Part shown: piece after piece, positions 5,892-12,940 of the stretch
Numbering within the stretch: position 1 is the first letter of the stretch
Layout of the letters: every line of letters begins with the position of its first letter
Origin: an uncultured Clostridia bacterium
Lineage (GTDB): Bacteria > Bacillota > Clostridia > Christensenellales > Pumilibacteraceae
Assembly (NCBI GenBank): GCA_947385185.1
Contig: CANDJX010000030.1
Location: forward strand, 1-14,529
Direction of reading: 5' to 3'
Length of the DNA: 14,529 nucleotides
The notes under the pieces: generated by a model
The model's input: the letters and a program-made list of their open reading frames with translations, nothing else
Told to the model about the DNA's origin: nothing
Databases searched by the model: none
Program-made: the position numbers and the translations under genes

Positions 5892-6116
5892 TCACCACAA
5901 ATGCTTTTTCAAAGCAATACGGTCGTCGGGCGTAATATGCCGCGCCGGTCTGCAGGGATTGCCGTAAGCAAGCACGCCTGCGGGAATGTCTTTCGTAACG
6001 ACGGATCCGCCGCCGATCACCGTGCCCGCGCCGATACTGACGCCCGCAAGGATCGTTACGTTTCCGGCGAGCATTTTTTCCATTTCCGTCATAATTCCGT
6101 TATCTCCGAAATTCAA
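5892..6116 (-). pseudogene. Maltose/galactoside O-acetyltransferase remnant with large internal deletion
   Basis: The open frame keeps both ends of a Maa/LacA-type acetyltransferase but lacks the middle. Starting at the internal ATG (6092), the first ten residues, [10 protein letters not shown], match the usual family start. They run directly into '[27 protein letters not shown]', the last left-handed beta-helix coils, then 'GNPCRP' and the C-terminal tail. Normal members are about 185-200 residues; this one is 66 (74 from the TTG at 6116). Missing are the N-terminal helices, most hexapeptide coils and the catalytic His region, so acetyl transfer is not expected. The frame is uninterrupted, so it could still be translated; GGAG lies 11 bases before the ATG at 6092. 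The TTG form would overlap the rng stop codon. Deletion versus assembly collapse cannot be decided from sequence alone. Confidence 0.8.
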
Positions 6117-7633
6117 GTCAATAATTCGCCGCCCGAAGGCACGCCGCCCATACCCGATACTACGTTATACCGCCCGAATTCGAGGCTTTCGTCGGGGACG
6201 ACGTATATCCTCTTGTGCGACCATATGCCCGAACACTCCTTGGAGAAAGTATTGTCGTCGATGAGATGACGGGCAAGCACGGGATGCGCGAAGATAAGCG
6301 CGATCGACACGTTATGGTTCATAAACAAAACTTTGAGTCTGTATTTGATATTACGCGAAACGTATGCGTCGAGCAGAAGCGCGCCGGTTCCGCCGCAATA
6401 AGGGCATTTGTTGTGGCTGACCGAACCGAGCTCCTTACCCATTTTTTTACGCGTAATCTCAACGAGCCCGAGCCCGGACATATCGAGCACGCGGGTCTTG
6501 ACGCGGTCGAAGAACAATTCGTTTTTCATGGCTTCGACGACCTGCACTTTGTGATCCTCGTCGAGCATATCTATAAAGTCAACGACGATTATTCCGCCGA
6601 TATTGCGCAAACGAAGCTGTCTTGCGATCTCCTTTACCGCCTCGAGATTGGTCCTGAATACAGTATCCTCCCTGTTGTCGGTCCCGAGGAATTTACCCGT
6701 ATTGACGTCGATCGCGGTCAACGCTTCGGTCTTTTCGATTATTAAAAAGCCGCCCGACCGAAGTTCGACCCTCGGACTGTAAATTTCCGCAATGTCCGAC
6801 CCGATGTCGTAATAATCGTATATGTCTTCTTCGCGGTCGTAGAACTCTACCGTGCCGGTAAACAGCGGACAGAAAGTATCGATCATCTGACGCAGATCTT
6901 CCGTCATTGATTTGTTATTGCACACAATGCCGTCGATCTTGTCCGAAAGCATATCGCGTATAGTCCGGTACAGTATATTGCCCTCGTTGTGAATGAGCGC
7001 GACGTGATCGGTATTTTCCCAACGCTTCTGAATGCGCTCGCCCGCTTTGATCAGAAACTTCGCTTCCTGCATGATCTCGTCGTCCGTCGCAGTCAGACAG
7101 CTTGTCCTCGCGATGAACCCGCGACCCTCCGGAGCGAGCGAAGAAAGCAGTCCGGTGAGTCTGGCGCGGAGCGCGTCGCTGGTTATTTTTCCGGACACGC
7201 CGATAAAATCGAGATTATAAAGATAGACGACGTAATGCCCCGGAATAGAGATATTCGACGAAAGTTTCGGACCCTTGAGATCGGTGCCCTCTTTTACCGC
7301 CTGCACCATGACGTATTCGCCTTCTTTCGCAATGATCTTTTTCGGAAGGTTTTCGTTTATATCGGATTTGTGGTCGAGCGCTTCGTCGATATACCAGAAG
7401 CCGGTCCGCGGACCGCCTATATCCACAAACGCGCTGCGGAGTCCGTCCACAACGTTGGTTACTTTTCCTTTATATATGTTACCCGAAGTCTGCCGTTCGT
7501 CAACCGATTCGCTGTAAAGTTCCGAAAGTTTGCCGTTTTCCATCAGTCCGACCGTTGTATAGGATGCTTCGCTATCAACCAATATAATATTTTTCTTCTT
7601 GTCGGTATCGTCGGTATACATTACTTTGTTCAA
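6113..7633 (-). CDS. rng: Ribonuclease E/G family endoribonuclease (RNase G type)
   Basis: The 506-residue protein matches RNase G, which cuts single-stranded RNA in rRNA maturation and mRNA decay. An S1-like RNA-binding segment lies at about 50-125 ('[23 protein letters not shown]'), followed by 'GRGFIARTS' (about 171-178) of the 5' sensor/RNase H part. The Mg-binding aspartates are D309 in '[11 protein letters not shown]' and D352 in 'IIVVDFIDM'. The zinc-link is C410-x2-C413 in 'CPYCGGTG'. There is no long C-terminal scaffold, so this is RNase G rather than E. The frame opens with TTG (7633), but ATG at 7621 (residue 5) is an alternative; neither has a clear Shine-Dalgarno. Its own promoter lies within the end of spoIVFB. 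In many clostridia rng follows spoIVFB and precedes rplU, as here except that rplU is replaced by the acetyltransferase remnant. Confidence 0.94.
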   Translation of the reverse strand: MNKVMYTDDTDKKKNIILVDSEASYTTVGLMENGKLSELYSESVDERQTSGNIYKGKVTNVVDGLRSAFVDIGGPRTGFWYIDEALDHKSDINENLPKKIIAKEGEYVMVQAVKEGTDLKGPKLSSNISIPGHYVVYLYNLDFIGVSGKITSDALRARLTGLLSSLAPEGRGFIARTSCLTATDDEIMQEAKFLIKAGERIQKRWENTDHVALIHNEGNILYRTIRDMLSDKIDGIVCNNKSMTEDLRQMIDTFCPLFTGTVEFYDREEDIYDYYDIGSDIAEIYSPRVELRSGGFLIIEKTEALTAIDVNTGKFLGTDNREDTVFRTNLEAVKEIARQLRLRNIGGIIVVDFIDMLDEDHKVQVVEAMKNELFFDRVKTRVLDMSGLGLVEITRKKMGKELGSVSHNKCPYCGGTGALLLDAYVSRNIKYRLKVLFMNHNVSIALIFAHPVLARHLIDDNTFSKECSGIWSHKRIYVVPDESLEFGRYNVVSGMGGVPSGGELLT

Positions 7634-7653
7634 TAAACCCGAATATTTTTCTA

Positions 7654-7682
7654 ATTATATCATATAAGATTGCTTTTTGCAA
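7654..7682 (-). promoter_or_regulatory. Promoter of rng
   Basis: On the minus strand, TATAAT (complement of 7654-7659), preceded by TGA as an extended -10, lies 17 bases from TTGCAA (7677-7682). Most of it lies within the last codons of spoIVFB. It would start transcription near 7647 and let rng be expressed independently of the min genes. Confidence 0.75.
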
Positions 7683-8532
7683 CAGAAATAACCGATTCCG
7701 ACGCACTAAATTGCGTAATAACTTCGTCGAGCTCGGTTTCCGTAACGACGGCTAACGGTTTCATGTCAACATCCGACACGATAAACCTCGTGTAACAGTC
7801 GGGTTTTAGCATCTTATACATTTCGAAAAGCGTCACGTCCTTTCCCACCATCATTTCCCTTACGCGCAATCCGCGTCTGAGACGCTTCGACGTTTCCGCC
7901 ATGGCGTACAGATGTTCGTACCGCCCGTCGCCGGGAAGCGCAAGCGATACTATCACGAACATTCCGATCGTGGCGTAAGTGAAATTCGCGCCGAGCGCCA
8001 TAAGAGTTATGCACGCCGCGGCGCCGAGAATACCGAAAACGACGCTCGTTACGCGCGTGATTTTCCGCACGGACTGCGGGCGGAATTTCAGAGCCAGCGC
8101 GGATCGTAAAATGCGTCCGCCGTCGAGCGGGCAAACGGGCAGAAGATTTACGACGCCCGTAAACAAAGACGCGTCGGCAATCGGCTGAGTGGCGGCGTAA
8201 GTCGTCGGCGCAAGCCACCAGACTCCGGCAAGGATTATCCAGGTGAGAAGATTCACGGCAGGTCCCGCCGCAGCTATCGCTATTTCGTGCGCGGGATCCA
8301 TACCGTCCTCAAGGCTCATGGACACTCCGTAAGGCATTATTTTTATTTTGCGCAGTCCGTAGCCGAAACGTTCCGCCACAAAAGCGTGCGCATACTCGTG
8401 GAGCAAAAGCGTCACCGAATATGCAAGCAAAGCTATACCGTGCCCGAAAAGCACGATCGCGACCACCGAAACAAAAGTAAGCGGCGAAAACGAAACAAAC
8501 GATTTCCGATTGTTCTTTTTATTCCTTTTCAC
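7660..8532 (-). CDS. spoIVFB: SpoIVFB-type M50 intramembrane metalloprotease with C-terminal CBS domain
   Basis: The 290-residue product matches SpoIVFB, the site-2-type protease that cleaves pro-sigma-K in the mother cell during sporulation. Zinc ligands H45 and H49 with catalytic E46 are in 'HEYAH'; the second motif 'NLLPVCPLDGG' (129-139) supplies the Asp ligand D137. Hydrophobic segments lie at about 20-45, 85-107, 120-135 and 160-200. The C-terminal 80 residues ('LRVREMMV', 'TRFIVSD', 'PLAVVTETEL') resemble half of a CBS pair, which in SpoIVFB binds ATP. Length is close to the B. subtilis protein (288). The start is GTG at 8532 with no obvious Shine-Dalgarno, so it is less certain. It lies 32 bases after minE. 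The usual inhibitor gene spoIVFA is not adjacent. If this lineage does not sporulate, the protein may have another substrate. Confidence 0.88.
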   Translation of the reverse strand: MKRNKKNNRKSFVSFSPLTFVSVVAIVLFGHGIALLAYSVTLLLHEYAHAFVAERFGYGLRKIKIMPYGVSMSLEDGMDPAHEIAIAAAGPAVNLLTWIILAGVWWLAPTTYAATQPIADASLFTGVVNLLPVCPLDGGRILRSALALKFRPQSVRKITRVTSVVFGILGAAACITLMALGANFTYATIGMFVIVSLALPGDGRYEHLYAMAETSKRLRRGLRVREMMVGKDVTLFEMYKMLKPDCYTRFIVSDVDMKPLAVVTETELDEVITQFSASESVISVAKSNLI

Positions 8533-8564
8533 ATATGATAGTTATGTAATTTTTATCCGACATA

Positions 8565-8801
8565 TTACCTTAAAACGTCGCCCGAATCGTATATTTCGGT
8601 CGCGGCGAACTTTATTCCGAACAAAACGTCGCCGGTGATTTCGTCTATGTCCGCGCTTATCTTTACGTCGCCCGCAAGCATCATATAATCGGAAAGCAAT
8701 GCAATGAGATCGCTGCGAATGGACGCGATCACGCCCGAAAGCGCGTTCGTGCGCGCGCCGAGCAAATACTTTTTCAGACTTTCGGAAACGGTAGTCCTCA
8801 T
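8565..8801 (-). CDS. minE: Cell division topological specificity factor MinE
   Basis: The 78-residue protein is weakly conserved but has MinE length and layout. An N-terminal basic helix (residues 1-20) would bind the membrane and MinD. A C-terminal alpha-beta domain follows: 'IASIRSDLIALLSDYM' (helix), 'VKISADID' and 'DVLFGIKFAATEI' (strands of the MinE dimer). MinE stimulates MinD ATPase and drives Min oscillation, keeping septa off the poles. The gene overlaps minD by four bases (ATGA), so translation is coupled; a purine-rich GGGGG lies about 13 bases upstream. The assignment rests partly on position directly after minD. The next gene, spoIVFB, starts 32 bases downstream, as in many clostridial clusters. 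Confidence 0.78.
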   Translation of the reverse strand: MRTTVSESLKKYLLGARTNALSGVIASIRSDLIALLSDYMMLAGDVKISADIDEITGDVLFGIKFAATEIYDSGDVLR

Positions 8802-9586
8802 AATCTTTTTTTAAGCCCCCTTCTTATCCGCCCGAATGCTCCGCGGTATTTTTTCGTCAGATCGTACAGTTCCGGAGTGCCGGACATAATTCCCCGTGCA
8901 AGCGCGCGGCAGGCTTCCGCGCCCTCGCTTACCCCCGAATACAGAGAATTGCTGAGTAAATTCATTTCATCCTCGTCGGGTATCATGCCGTATACTTCGG
9001 CGCCGAGAAGCCGTTCTATGTCTCCTCGATGCAACATTTCTCCGGACACGATCAGATCGCCGCGCACGCGGTTCACTACGGTATATATACGCGTTATGCC
9101 GCCGCGCCGAAGAAGATTCATCACCGTTTCCGCGTCGCGCACCGAACTGATATGCGGCGTGGTGACAAGCACCGCTTCGTCGCACGCGGCGATTGCGCGC
9201 TTAAAACCCGCTTCTATGCCCGCGGGACAGTCCACGAGAACGTAATCGAACATCTGTCCGAGTCGTCGTACCACTTCTTTGACGTTCTGCCCCGTGACTT
9301 TGGCGCGATCGTAACTGTGCGCCGACGGCATTATATAAAGTCCGCGCGTTTCAACGTCCTCGATGAGCGCCTGACGAAGCCTGCAACGACCTTCGATCAC
9401 GTCGACGAGGTCGAACACTATGCGACTGTCTATGCCGAGAACGATGTCGAGATTATTAAGCCCGATATCGGCGTCGAGTACTACGGTGCGTTCGCCCATA
9501 GACGCAAGACTGCGTCCGAGATTCGCCGTGATAGTGGTTTTACCGACGCCGCCTTTGCCGCTTGTGATTACGATCGTTCTTGCCAT
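8798..9586 (-). CDS. minD: Septum site-determining ATPase MinD
   Basis: This 262-residue protein is a ParA/MinD deviant-Walker ATPase that cycles on the inner membrane to place the division site. The deviant Walker A 'SGKGGVGKTT' (9-18) has both lysines, K11 and K16. The switch I region 'VVLDADIGLNNLD' follows, with Walker B 'YVLVDCPAGIE' near 115-125. The last residues, 'FGRIRRGLKKRL', form the expected basic amphipathic membrane-targeting helix. It is complete and of standard length. The ATG at 9586 is directly followed by the conserved first strand, so the start is sure, but no Shine-Dalgarno is visible. A 20-bp dyad (9599-9618) lies just upstream. It overlaps minE by four bases. minC, the FtsZ inhibitor that normally precedes minD, is absent; the upstream gene is mreB-like and is closed off by a terminator. 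Confidence 0.96.
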   Translation of the reverse strand: MARTIVITSGKGGVGKTTITANLGRSLASMGERTVVLDADIGLNNLDIVLGIDSRIVFDLVDVIEGRCRLRQALIEDVETRGLYIMPSAHSYDRAKVTGQNVKEVVRRLGQMFDYVLVDCPAGIEAGFKRAIAACDEAVLVTTPHISSVRDAETVMNLLRRGGITRIYTVVNRVRGDLIVSGEMLHRGDIERLLGAEVYGMIPDEDEMNLLSNSLYSGVSEGAEACRALARGIMSGTPELYDLTKKYRGAFGRIRRGLKKRL

Positions 9587-9598
9587 AACAAAACAATG

Positions 9599-9618
9599 TT
9601 ACAACACTTGTATTGTAA
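9599..9618. promoter_or_regulatory. 20-bp dyad upstream of minD (candidate operator)
   Basis: TTACAA-CACTTGTA-TTGTAA has perfect 6-bp outer arms and near-perfect inner symmetry (one mismatched pair), centred 22-23 bases before the minD ATG. On the minus strand it contains TACAAT (complement of 9612-9617), a 5-of-6 match to a -10, with no convincing -35. A repressor site over the minD promoter is possible. It lacks a T-tail and so is not a terminator. Confidence 0.5.
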
Positions 9619-9637
9619 AACGTCGGGATAAAACATA

Positions 9638-9667
9638 ATAAAAAAACGAACCTTGTCGATTCGTTTT
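9638..9667 (-). terminator. Terminator of the ppx-maf-mreB operon
   Basis: On the minus strand, AAAACGAA pairs with TTCGTTTT (8 bp, 9-base loop) and runs into a T-tract (TTTTTTTATT). It begins 27 bases after the mreB stop and separates that operon from minD. Confidence 0.82.
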
Positions 9668-9694
9668 CATTATATTATACACGCGACGCAATTA

Positions 9695-10699
9695 TTATCT
9701 TCTGCTCAGAATTTCATTCAGAAGGACTGCGTTCGACAGCAGTTTTCCGCCGCCGAGAACAGCCGCGTATTCGGCGTCCGGATGAACGGTGACGGGTATA
9801 TGCAATCTGTCGGAAAGGAGTTTGTCGAGTCCGGGAATTTTACTCCCGCCGCCCGTCAGGTACAAGCCGTCCGCGGTAATATCCGAAGCCGATTCGGGCG
9901 GAAGCGATTTTATTATGCTTTCGACCGCATCCGCAATGCGCAGATAATACGGCATGGCCGCGTCCATAACGTCGGTCGCCTTTACGTTAATCACAGTCGG
10001 AACGCGACGCGATACGTCCGTTCCCGTTACAGGCATTGTCGTAATATCGTTGGAATAAAGGCTGCCGATTTCTTCTTTCACTCGCGCCGCCGTACCCGGA
10101 CCTATTTTGAAATTATATTTTCCGAGTACGTAATCGCAAAGCGCGCGATCGATCATACAGCCGCCTATATTTATGCCGCAAGCCTTGACTATGCCGCCGA
10201 GCGACAATGCCGCGACCTCGGTCGCGCCGCCGCCGATGTTTGCGATAAGACTGACTTTATGAGCGTGCACCGGAAGGTCGATGCCGACCGCAGACAGCAT
10301 GATGTTTTCTACGGTCATAACGTCGCGCAAACCGACCCCGGTGAAAACGTCGTCGTAAATCCTGTGTTCTTCTATCGTCATTCCCGTGGGTATGCCCGCG
10401 ATTACCCGAAGTTTCGGAGCGAACAGCCGGGGGCGCAGAACGCGGCGAAGAAACTCGTACAACATATCTCTGCAGGAATCGGGATCGGTAATGAAACCGT
10501 CGGACACGGGGAAAGAAAGCACCGTGCTTTCGGGCGTACCCGTCATAGCCGCCGCTTCGCGACCTACCGCGCGCACTTTCCCGAGCTTCGGATCGCCGTT
10601 ATACGCGATCCGGGTCGGTTCGTAAAGTACGATACCGTTTCCCGGCATATACATACAGGTATTCGAGGTCCCAATAACGATGGCAAGTTCTTCAGTCAT
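9695..10699 (-). CDS. mreB: Divergent MreB/Mbl-family actin-like protein
   Basis: The 334-residue protein has the MreB fold over its full length, and MreB filaments guide lateral wall synthesis. Recognisable parts are the phosphate-1 loop 'IGTSNT' (9-14), 'GIVLYEP' (22-28), 'PTGMT' (104-108), the phosphate-2 loop 'NIGGGAT' (154-160) with 'SLGGIV' (166-171), 'GPGTAARVKEEIGSLY' (200-215) and the adenosine motif 'LTGGGSKIPGLD' (281-292). Key acidic residues differ from ordinary MreB. The Asp of 'D-L-G-T' is V8, the Asp of 'D-I-G-G-G' is N154, and the 'EEPMAAA' segment is 'ENIMLSA' (131-137). It probably binds nucleotide but may hydrolyse it poorly. It overlaps maf by four bases (ATGA); GGAG lies eight bases before the ATG. 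mreC, mreD and a PBP do not follow; a terminator does. It may be a paralogue of a canonical MreB elsewhere. Confidence 0.88.
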   Translation of the reverse strand: MTEELAIVIGTSNTCMYMPGNGIVLYEPTRIAYNGDPKLGKVRAVGREAAAMTGTPESTVLSFPVSDGFITDPDSCRDMLYEFLRRVLRPRLFAPKLRVIAGIPTGMTIEEHRIYDDVFTGVGLRDVMTVENIMLSAVGIDLPVHAHKVSLIANIGGGATEVAALSLGGIVKACGINIGGCMIDRALCDYVLGKYNFKIGPGTAARVKEEIGSLYSNDITTMPVTGTDVSRRVPTVINVKATDVMDAAMPYYLRIADAVESIIKSLPPESASDITADGLYLTGGGSKIPGLDKLLSDRLHIPVTVHPDAEYAAVLGGGKLLSNAVLLNEILSRR

Positions 10700-11244
10700 G
10701 TAAAATTCTCCGCAAGCGTCCCGACCAGCCTTACGGGCAATCCGAGAACGTTGTCGTAATCTCCGGTAATTCCTTTTATCATCGGCGCGAGTTCTTCGTC
10801 CTGAAGTCCGTACCCGCCCGCTTTATCGAACGGTTTACCGCTCGCAATATAGTTTTCCACGATCTTTGCGTCGTATTCGCCGAACTCGACGAGCGTTTCC
10901 TCGCACGCGGTTTCGTATTTTTCGCCGCGTCTTAAGCAAACGCCGGTAAGAACGGAATGCGTCCTGCCGCAAAGCAGTGCAAACATTTCGCGCGCTTCGT
11001 CGGGAGTATGAGGTTTTCCGAGCCGACGCGAACCGATCGCTACCATTGTATCCGCTCCGAGAACAAGCCCGTCGGCTTCCACGGCGAACGCTTTACGTTT
11101 CGCAATTTCGACGACCGCCTCTTTCGGATCTTTCTTATCCGTGCTTTCGTCCGCTCCCGAAGGCTTAACGACGACGTCGAGCCACGGCAATTTTCCGATA
11201 AGCTCGATCCTTCTCGGCGACGCCGACGCAAGCGTGATTTTCAT
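10696..11244 (-). CDS. maf: Maf family nucleoside triphosphate pyrophosphatase
   Basis: The 182-residue protein is a Maf pyrophosphatase, which hydrolyses non-canonical or excess NTPs (in YhdE-type members dTTP and UTP) to the monophosphate and PPi. It starts with the family hallmark 'LASASPRR', followed by 'GADTMVAI' with the catalytic Asp, 'LGKP', and 'FDKAGGYGLQ' near residue 140. The length is typical (about 185-195). The frame is open 13 residues further upstream, but the ATG at 11244 directly precedes the first strand and is the right start. It lies one base after the ppx stop codon, so translation is probably coupled; no good Shine-Dalgarno is present. The maf-mreB neighbourhood is conserved in many bacteria and links it to the cell-shape cluster. 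Confidence 0.95.
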   Translation of the reverse strand: MKITLASASPRRIELIGKLPWLDVVVKPSGADESTDKKDPKEAVVEIAKRKAFAVEADGLVLGADTMVAIGSRRLGKPHTPDEAREMFALLCGRTHSVLTGVCLRRGEKYETACEETLVEFGEYDAKIVENYIASGKPFDKAGGYGLQDEELAPMIKGITGDYDNVLGLPVRLVGTLAENFT

Positions 11245-11245
11245 A

Positions 11246-12772
11246 TCAGAGTATGTCCAGATTTTTCGAGTATGCTTTTGCAAACTCGGCGCGCGCAGTA
11301 AGCGCGTCTTTTATCTCAAGCGAGCAATCCCCGTCCGCCTCGGTTTTCATTATGACGGAATCGCCGAGAACGTCGCAGTTTATCGACTTAATCCCGCCGC
11401 TCATGGAACGATCGAGCGATTCGGCGATACGGAGAATCACGGCAAGTTTCATCACTGCGGAAAGATCTTCTTCCTGAAGCACGTCTTTATACTTCGACCA
11501 TTCCTGCATACTGAATTCGTTGTTATGATGTCCCTGCGCAACGAAAGCCGCGAGAAGCAGGTCGCGATGCGAGAGTCCGTACAGCGTAGAGTTCAGAATG
11601 AAATAGAACGAATGCTTATTATGCGCGTAATACTTCAGTCGAGAGCCCACGTCGTGCATAAGAGCCGCAACGCGAAGAACTTTGACGTACATTCTCGGAA
11701 GCTTATGAAGCACGCGGAGCTGTTTATAAAGCATGATGGAAAGGTTGCAGACCTTTTCGCAATGCCTGATATTCTGATCGCAATAATGAAGCTGGGTATA
11801 CACGGAATGAGCGACTATATCGCTTATGGGTTTTTCCGCAGTAGTAGGCACCGCGTGATTGAACATTATCCCCTCGCGCAAGCCCGAAGCGGAAATTATC
11901 ATCCGTTCGAACGGACTGCAATCGAAGAACGACTTCATGGTTGCGAGAGCGGAAACGAATATATCCGCGCGTTCCTCGTTCAGTCCCTTGATCTTGGCGC
12001 GCTTGTCCACAGGCAGCACCTTGATCGTATCGTAAATATTCGTAAATTCTTCTTTGCCGATATTATAGTTATGAATGACGGAAAGAGGATAGCGTCTGAG
12101 CCGCTGGCTGATTGTCGCAAGATTGCGGAAAGATCCCCCGACGCCTATCATCTGCACGTCGGGTTCGATTTCTTTCAACCACGGAATTTCGGACAACTGA
12201 TTCGTGACGTATTCTTCTATAAGCGCCGCCGATTCCTCGGGGGTATGCGTGCCGTCGTTAAAGAGGTCGCTCAAAGTAATCGCGCCAAACGGGAGCGTAG
12301 CGCGATTGAGTACGTTACGCCTGTTATACTGAATGAGCTGGAGGCTGCTTCCGCTCAGATCGATTATAACTCCTTTCGGGCAGTCGAGCGAATTTATTAC
12401 GCCGTGATATATCATCATGGCTTCTTCTTCCTCGGAAAGTACGCGAAGTTTGAAGCCGCAGGTCGAATTCACTTCTTCGAGAAAACTCTTCTGATTCTTG
12501 GCTCTGCGAATGGCATTCGTAGCAACGGCGTAAATCTTATCGACGTTGTTTGTGTCGCAAAGTTTTTTGAACATCTTCAAAGTTTTTACGGCCTGAGCGA
12601 TTCTCGACGGTTTTATGTAACCGTCCCGCTCCATATCCTGACCGAGCCTGACGGTTTCGCGAAGTTCGTCGAAAACAACGAAGTGTCCGTCGTTGTGTCC
12701 ATCTTCCAGGACATAGGCAAGTATAAGCTTTGCTGAATTGCTGCCCATGTCAATAACGGCAATTTTTTCCAT
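11246..12772 (-). CDS. ppx: Ppx/GppA family exopolyphosphatase / pppGpp phosphohydrolase with HD domain
   Basis: The 508-residue protein has the two-part actin-fold Ppx/GppA phosphatase followed by a C-terminal HD-like domain. The family removes terminal phosphates from polyphosphate or converts pppGpp to ppGpp. The first phosphate loop is 'IDMGSNSAKLIL' (7-18) and the catalytic Glu region is 'LSEEEEAMMIYHGV' (112-125). The second phosphate loop reads 'IDLSGSSLQL' (137-146), where two glycines of the usual D-I-G-G-G-S are serine. 'IGVGGSFRNLA' is the adenosine-side motif. The HD part begins near residue 330 and includes 'LMHDVGSR' and 'LSHRDLLLAA'. Full length for the long form. AAGGAG lies four bases before the ATG. 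It is the promoter-proximal gene of ppx-maf-mreB. Polyphosphate versus pppGpp as substrate cannot be decided from sequence. Confidence 0.9.
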   Translation of the reverse strand: MEKIAVIDMGSNSAKLILAYVLEDGHNDGHFVVFDELRETVRLGQDMERDGYIKPSRIAQAVKTLKMFKKLCDTNNVDKIYAVATNAIRRAKNQKSFLEEVNSTCGFKLRVLSEEEEAMMIYHGVINSLDCPKGVIIDLSGSSLQLIQYNRRNVLNRATLPFGAITLSDLFNDGTHTPEESAALIEEYVTNQLSEIPWLKEIEPDVQMIGVGGSFRNLATISQRLRRYPLSVIHNYNIGKEEFTNIYDTIKVLPVDKRAKIKGLNEERADIFVSALATMKSFFDCSPFERMIISASGLREGIMFNHAVPTTAEKPISDIVAHSVYTQLHYCDQNIRHCEKVCNLSIMLYKQLRVLHKLPRMYVKVLRVAALMHDVGSRLKYYAHNKHSFYFILNSTLYGLSHRDLLLAAFVAQGHHNNEFSMQEWSKYKDVLQEEDLSAVMKLAVILRIAESLDRSMSGGIKSINCDVLGDSVIMKTEADGDCSLEIKDALTARAEFAKAYSKNLDIL

Positions 12773-12802
12773 ATAACTCCTTATAAAGCAAATAAAATAG
12801 TG

Positions 12803-12832
12803 TAGTGATTATATTTTCATGAATAACCACTA
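12803..12832. promoter_or_regulatory. Dyad/hairpin at the start of the ppx transcript
   Basis: TAGTGATTAT (12803-12812) and ATAACCACTA (12823-12832) form a 10-position inverted repeat around a 10-base centre. The one mismatch becomes a G-U pair in minus-strand RNA. It overlaps the predicted +1 (about 12828) of the ppx operon, so it could be an operator or a 5' RNA hairpin. A second GATTATAT copy overlaps the promoter at 12834-12841. Confidence 0.5.
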
Positions 12833-12834
12833 TG

Positions 12835-12863
12835 ATTATATCACAAAAATTTCACAATGTAAA
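12835..12863 (-). promoter_or_regulatory. Promoter of the ppx-maf-mreB operon
   Basis: On the minus strand, TTTACA (complement of 12858-12863), a 17-base spacer and a perfect TATAAT (complement of 12835-12840), the last preceded by TGA as an extended -10. Transcription would start near 12828, giving a leader of about 56 bases with AAGGAG before the ppx ATG. Confidence 0.82.
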
Positions 12864-12904
12864 TACCTTTTTGAAAATTTCTTTGCAGATATTTTGTATT
12901 TTTG

Positions 12905-12933
12905 TTTACTTTAGTCGGTTTTTAGGCTATAAT
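12905..12933 (+). promoter_or_regulatory. Promoter of the propeller lipoprotein gene, probably leaderless
   Basis: TTTACT at 12905-12910 and a perfect TATAAT at 12928-12933 are 17 bases apart. The -10 ends seven bases before the ATG at 12941, so transcription is predicted to begin at the start codon. It diverges from the ppx promoter; 24 bases separate the two -35 boxes. Confidence 0.78.
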
Positions 12934-12940
12934 TAGAAAG

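Noticed and set aside
5237..5935. 232-codon plus-strand open frame
   Set aside because: It is antisense to rubrerythrin and the ABC-F promoter and has no motif of its own.
9653..10759. 368-codon plus-strand open frame
   Set aside because: It is antisense to the mreB-like gene and begins inside its terminator; no domain or ribosome site was seen.
11141..12736. 531-codon plus-strand open frame
   Set aside because: It is antisense to ppx and the start of maf, which show clear family motifs; the translation has no recognisable domain and reflects codon bias of the opposite strand.
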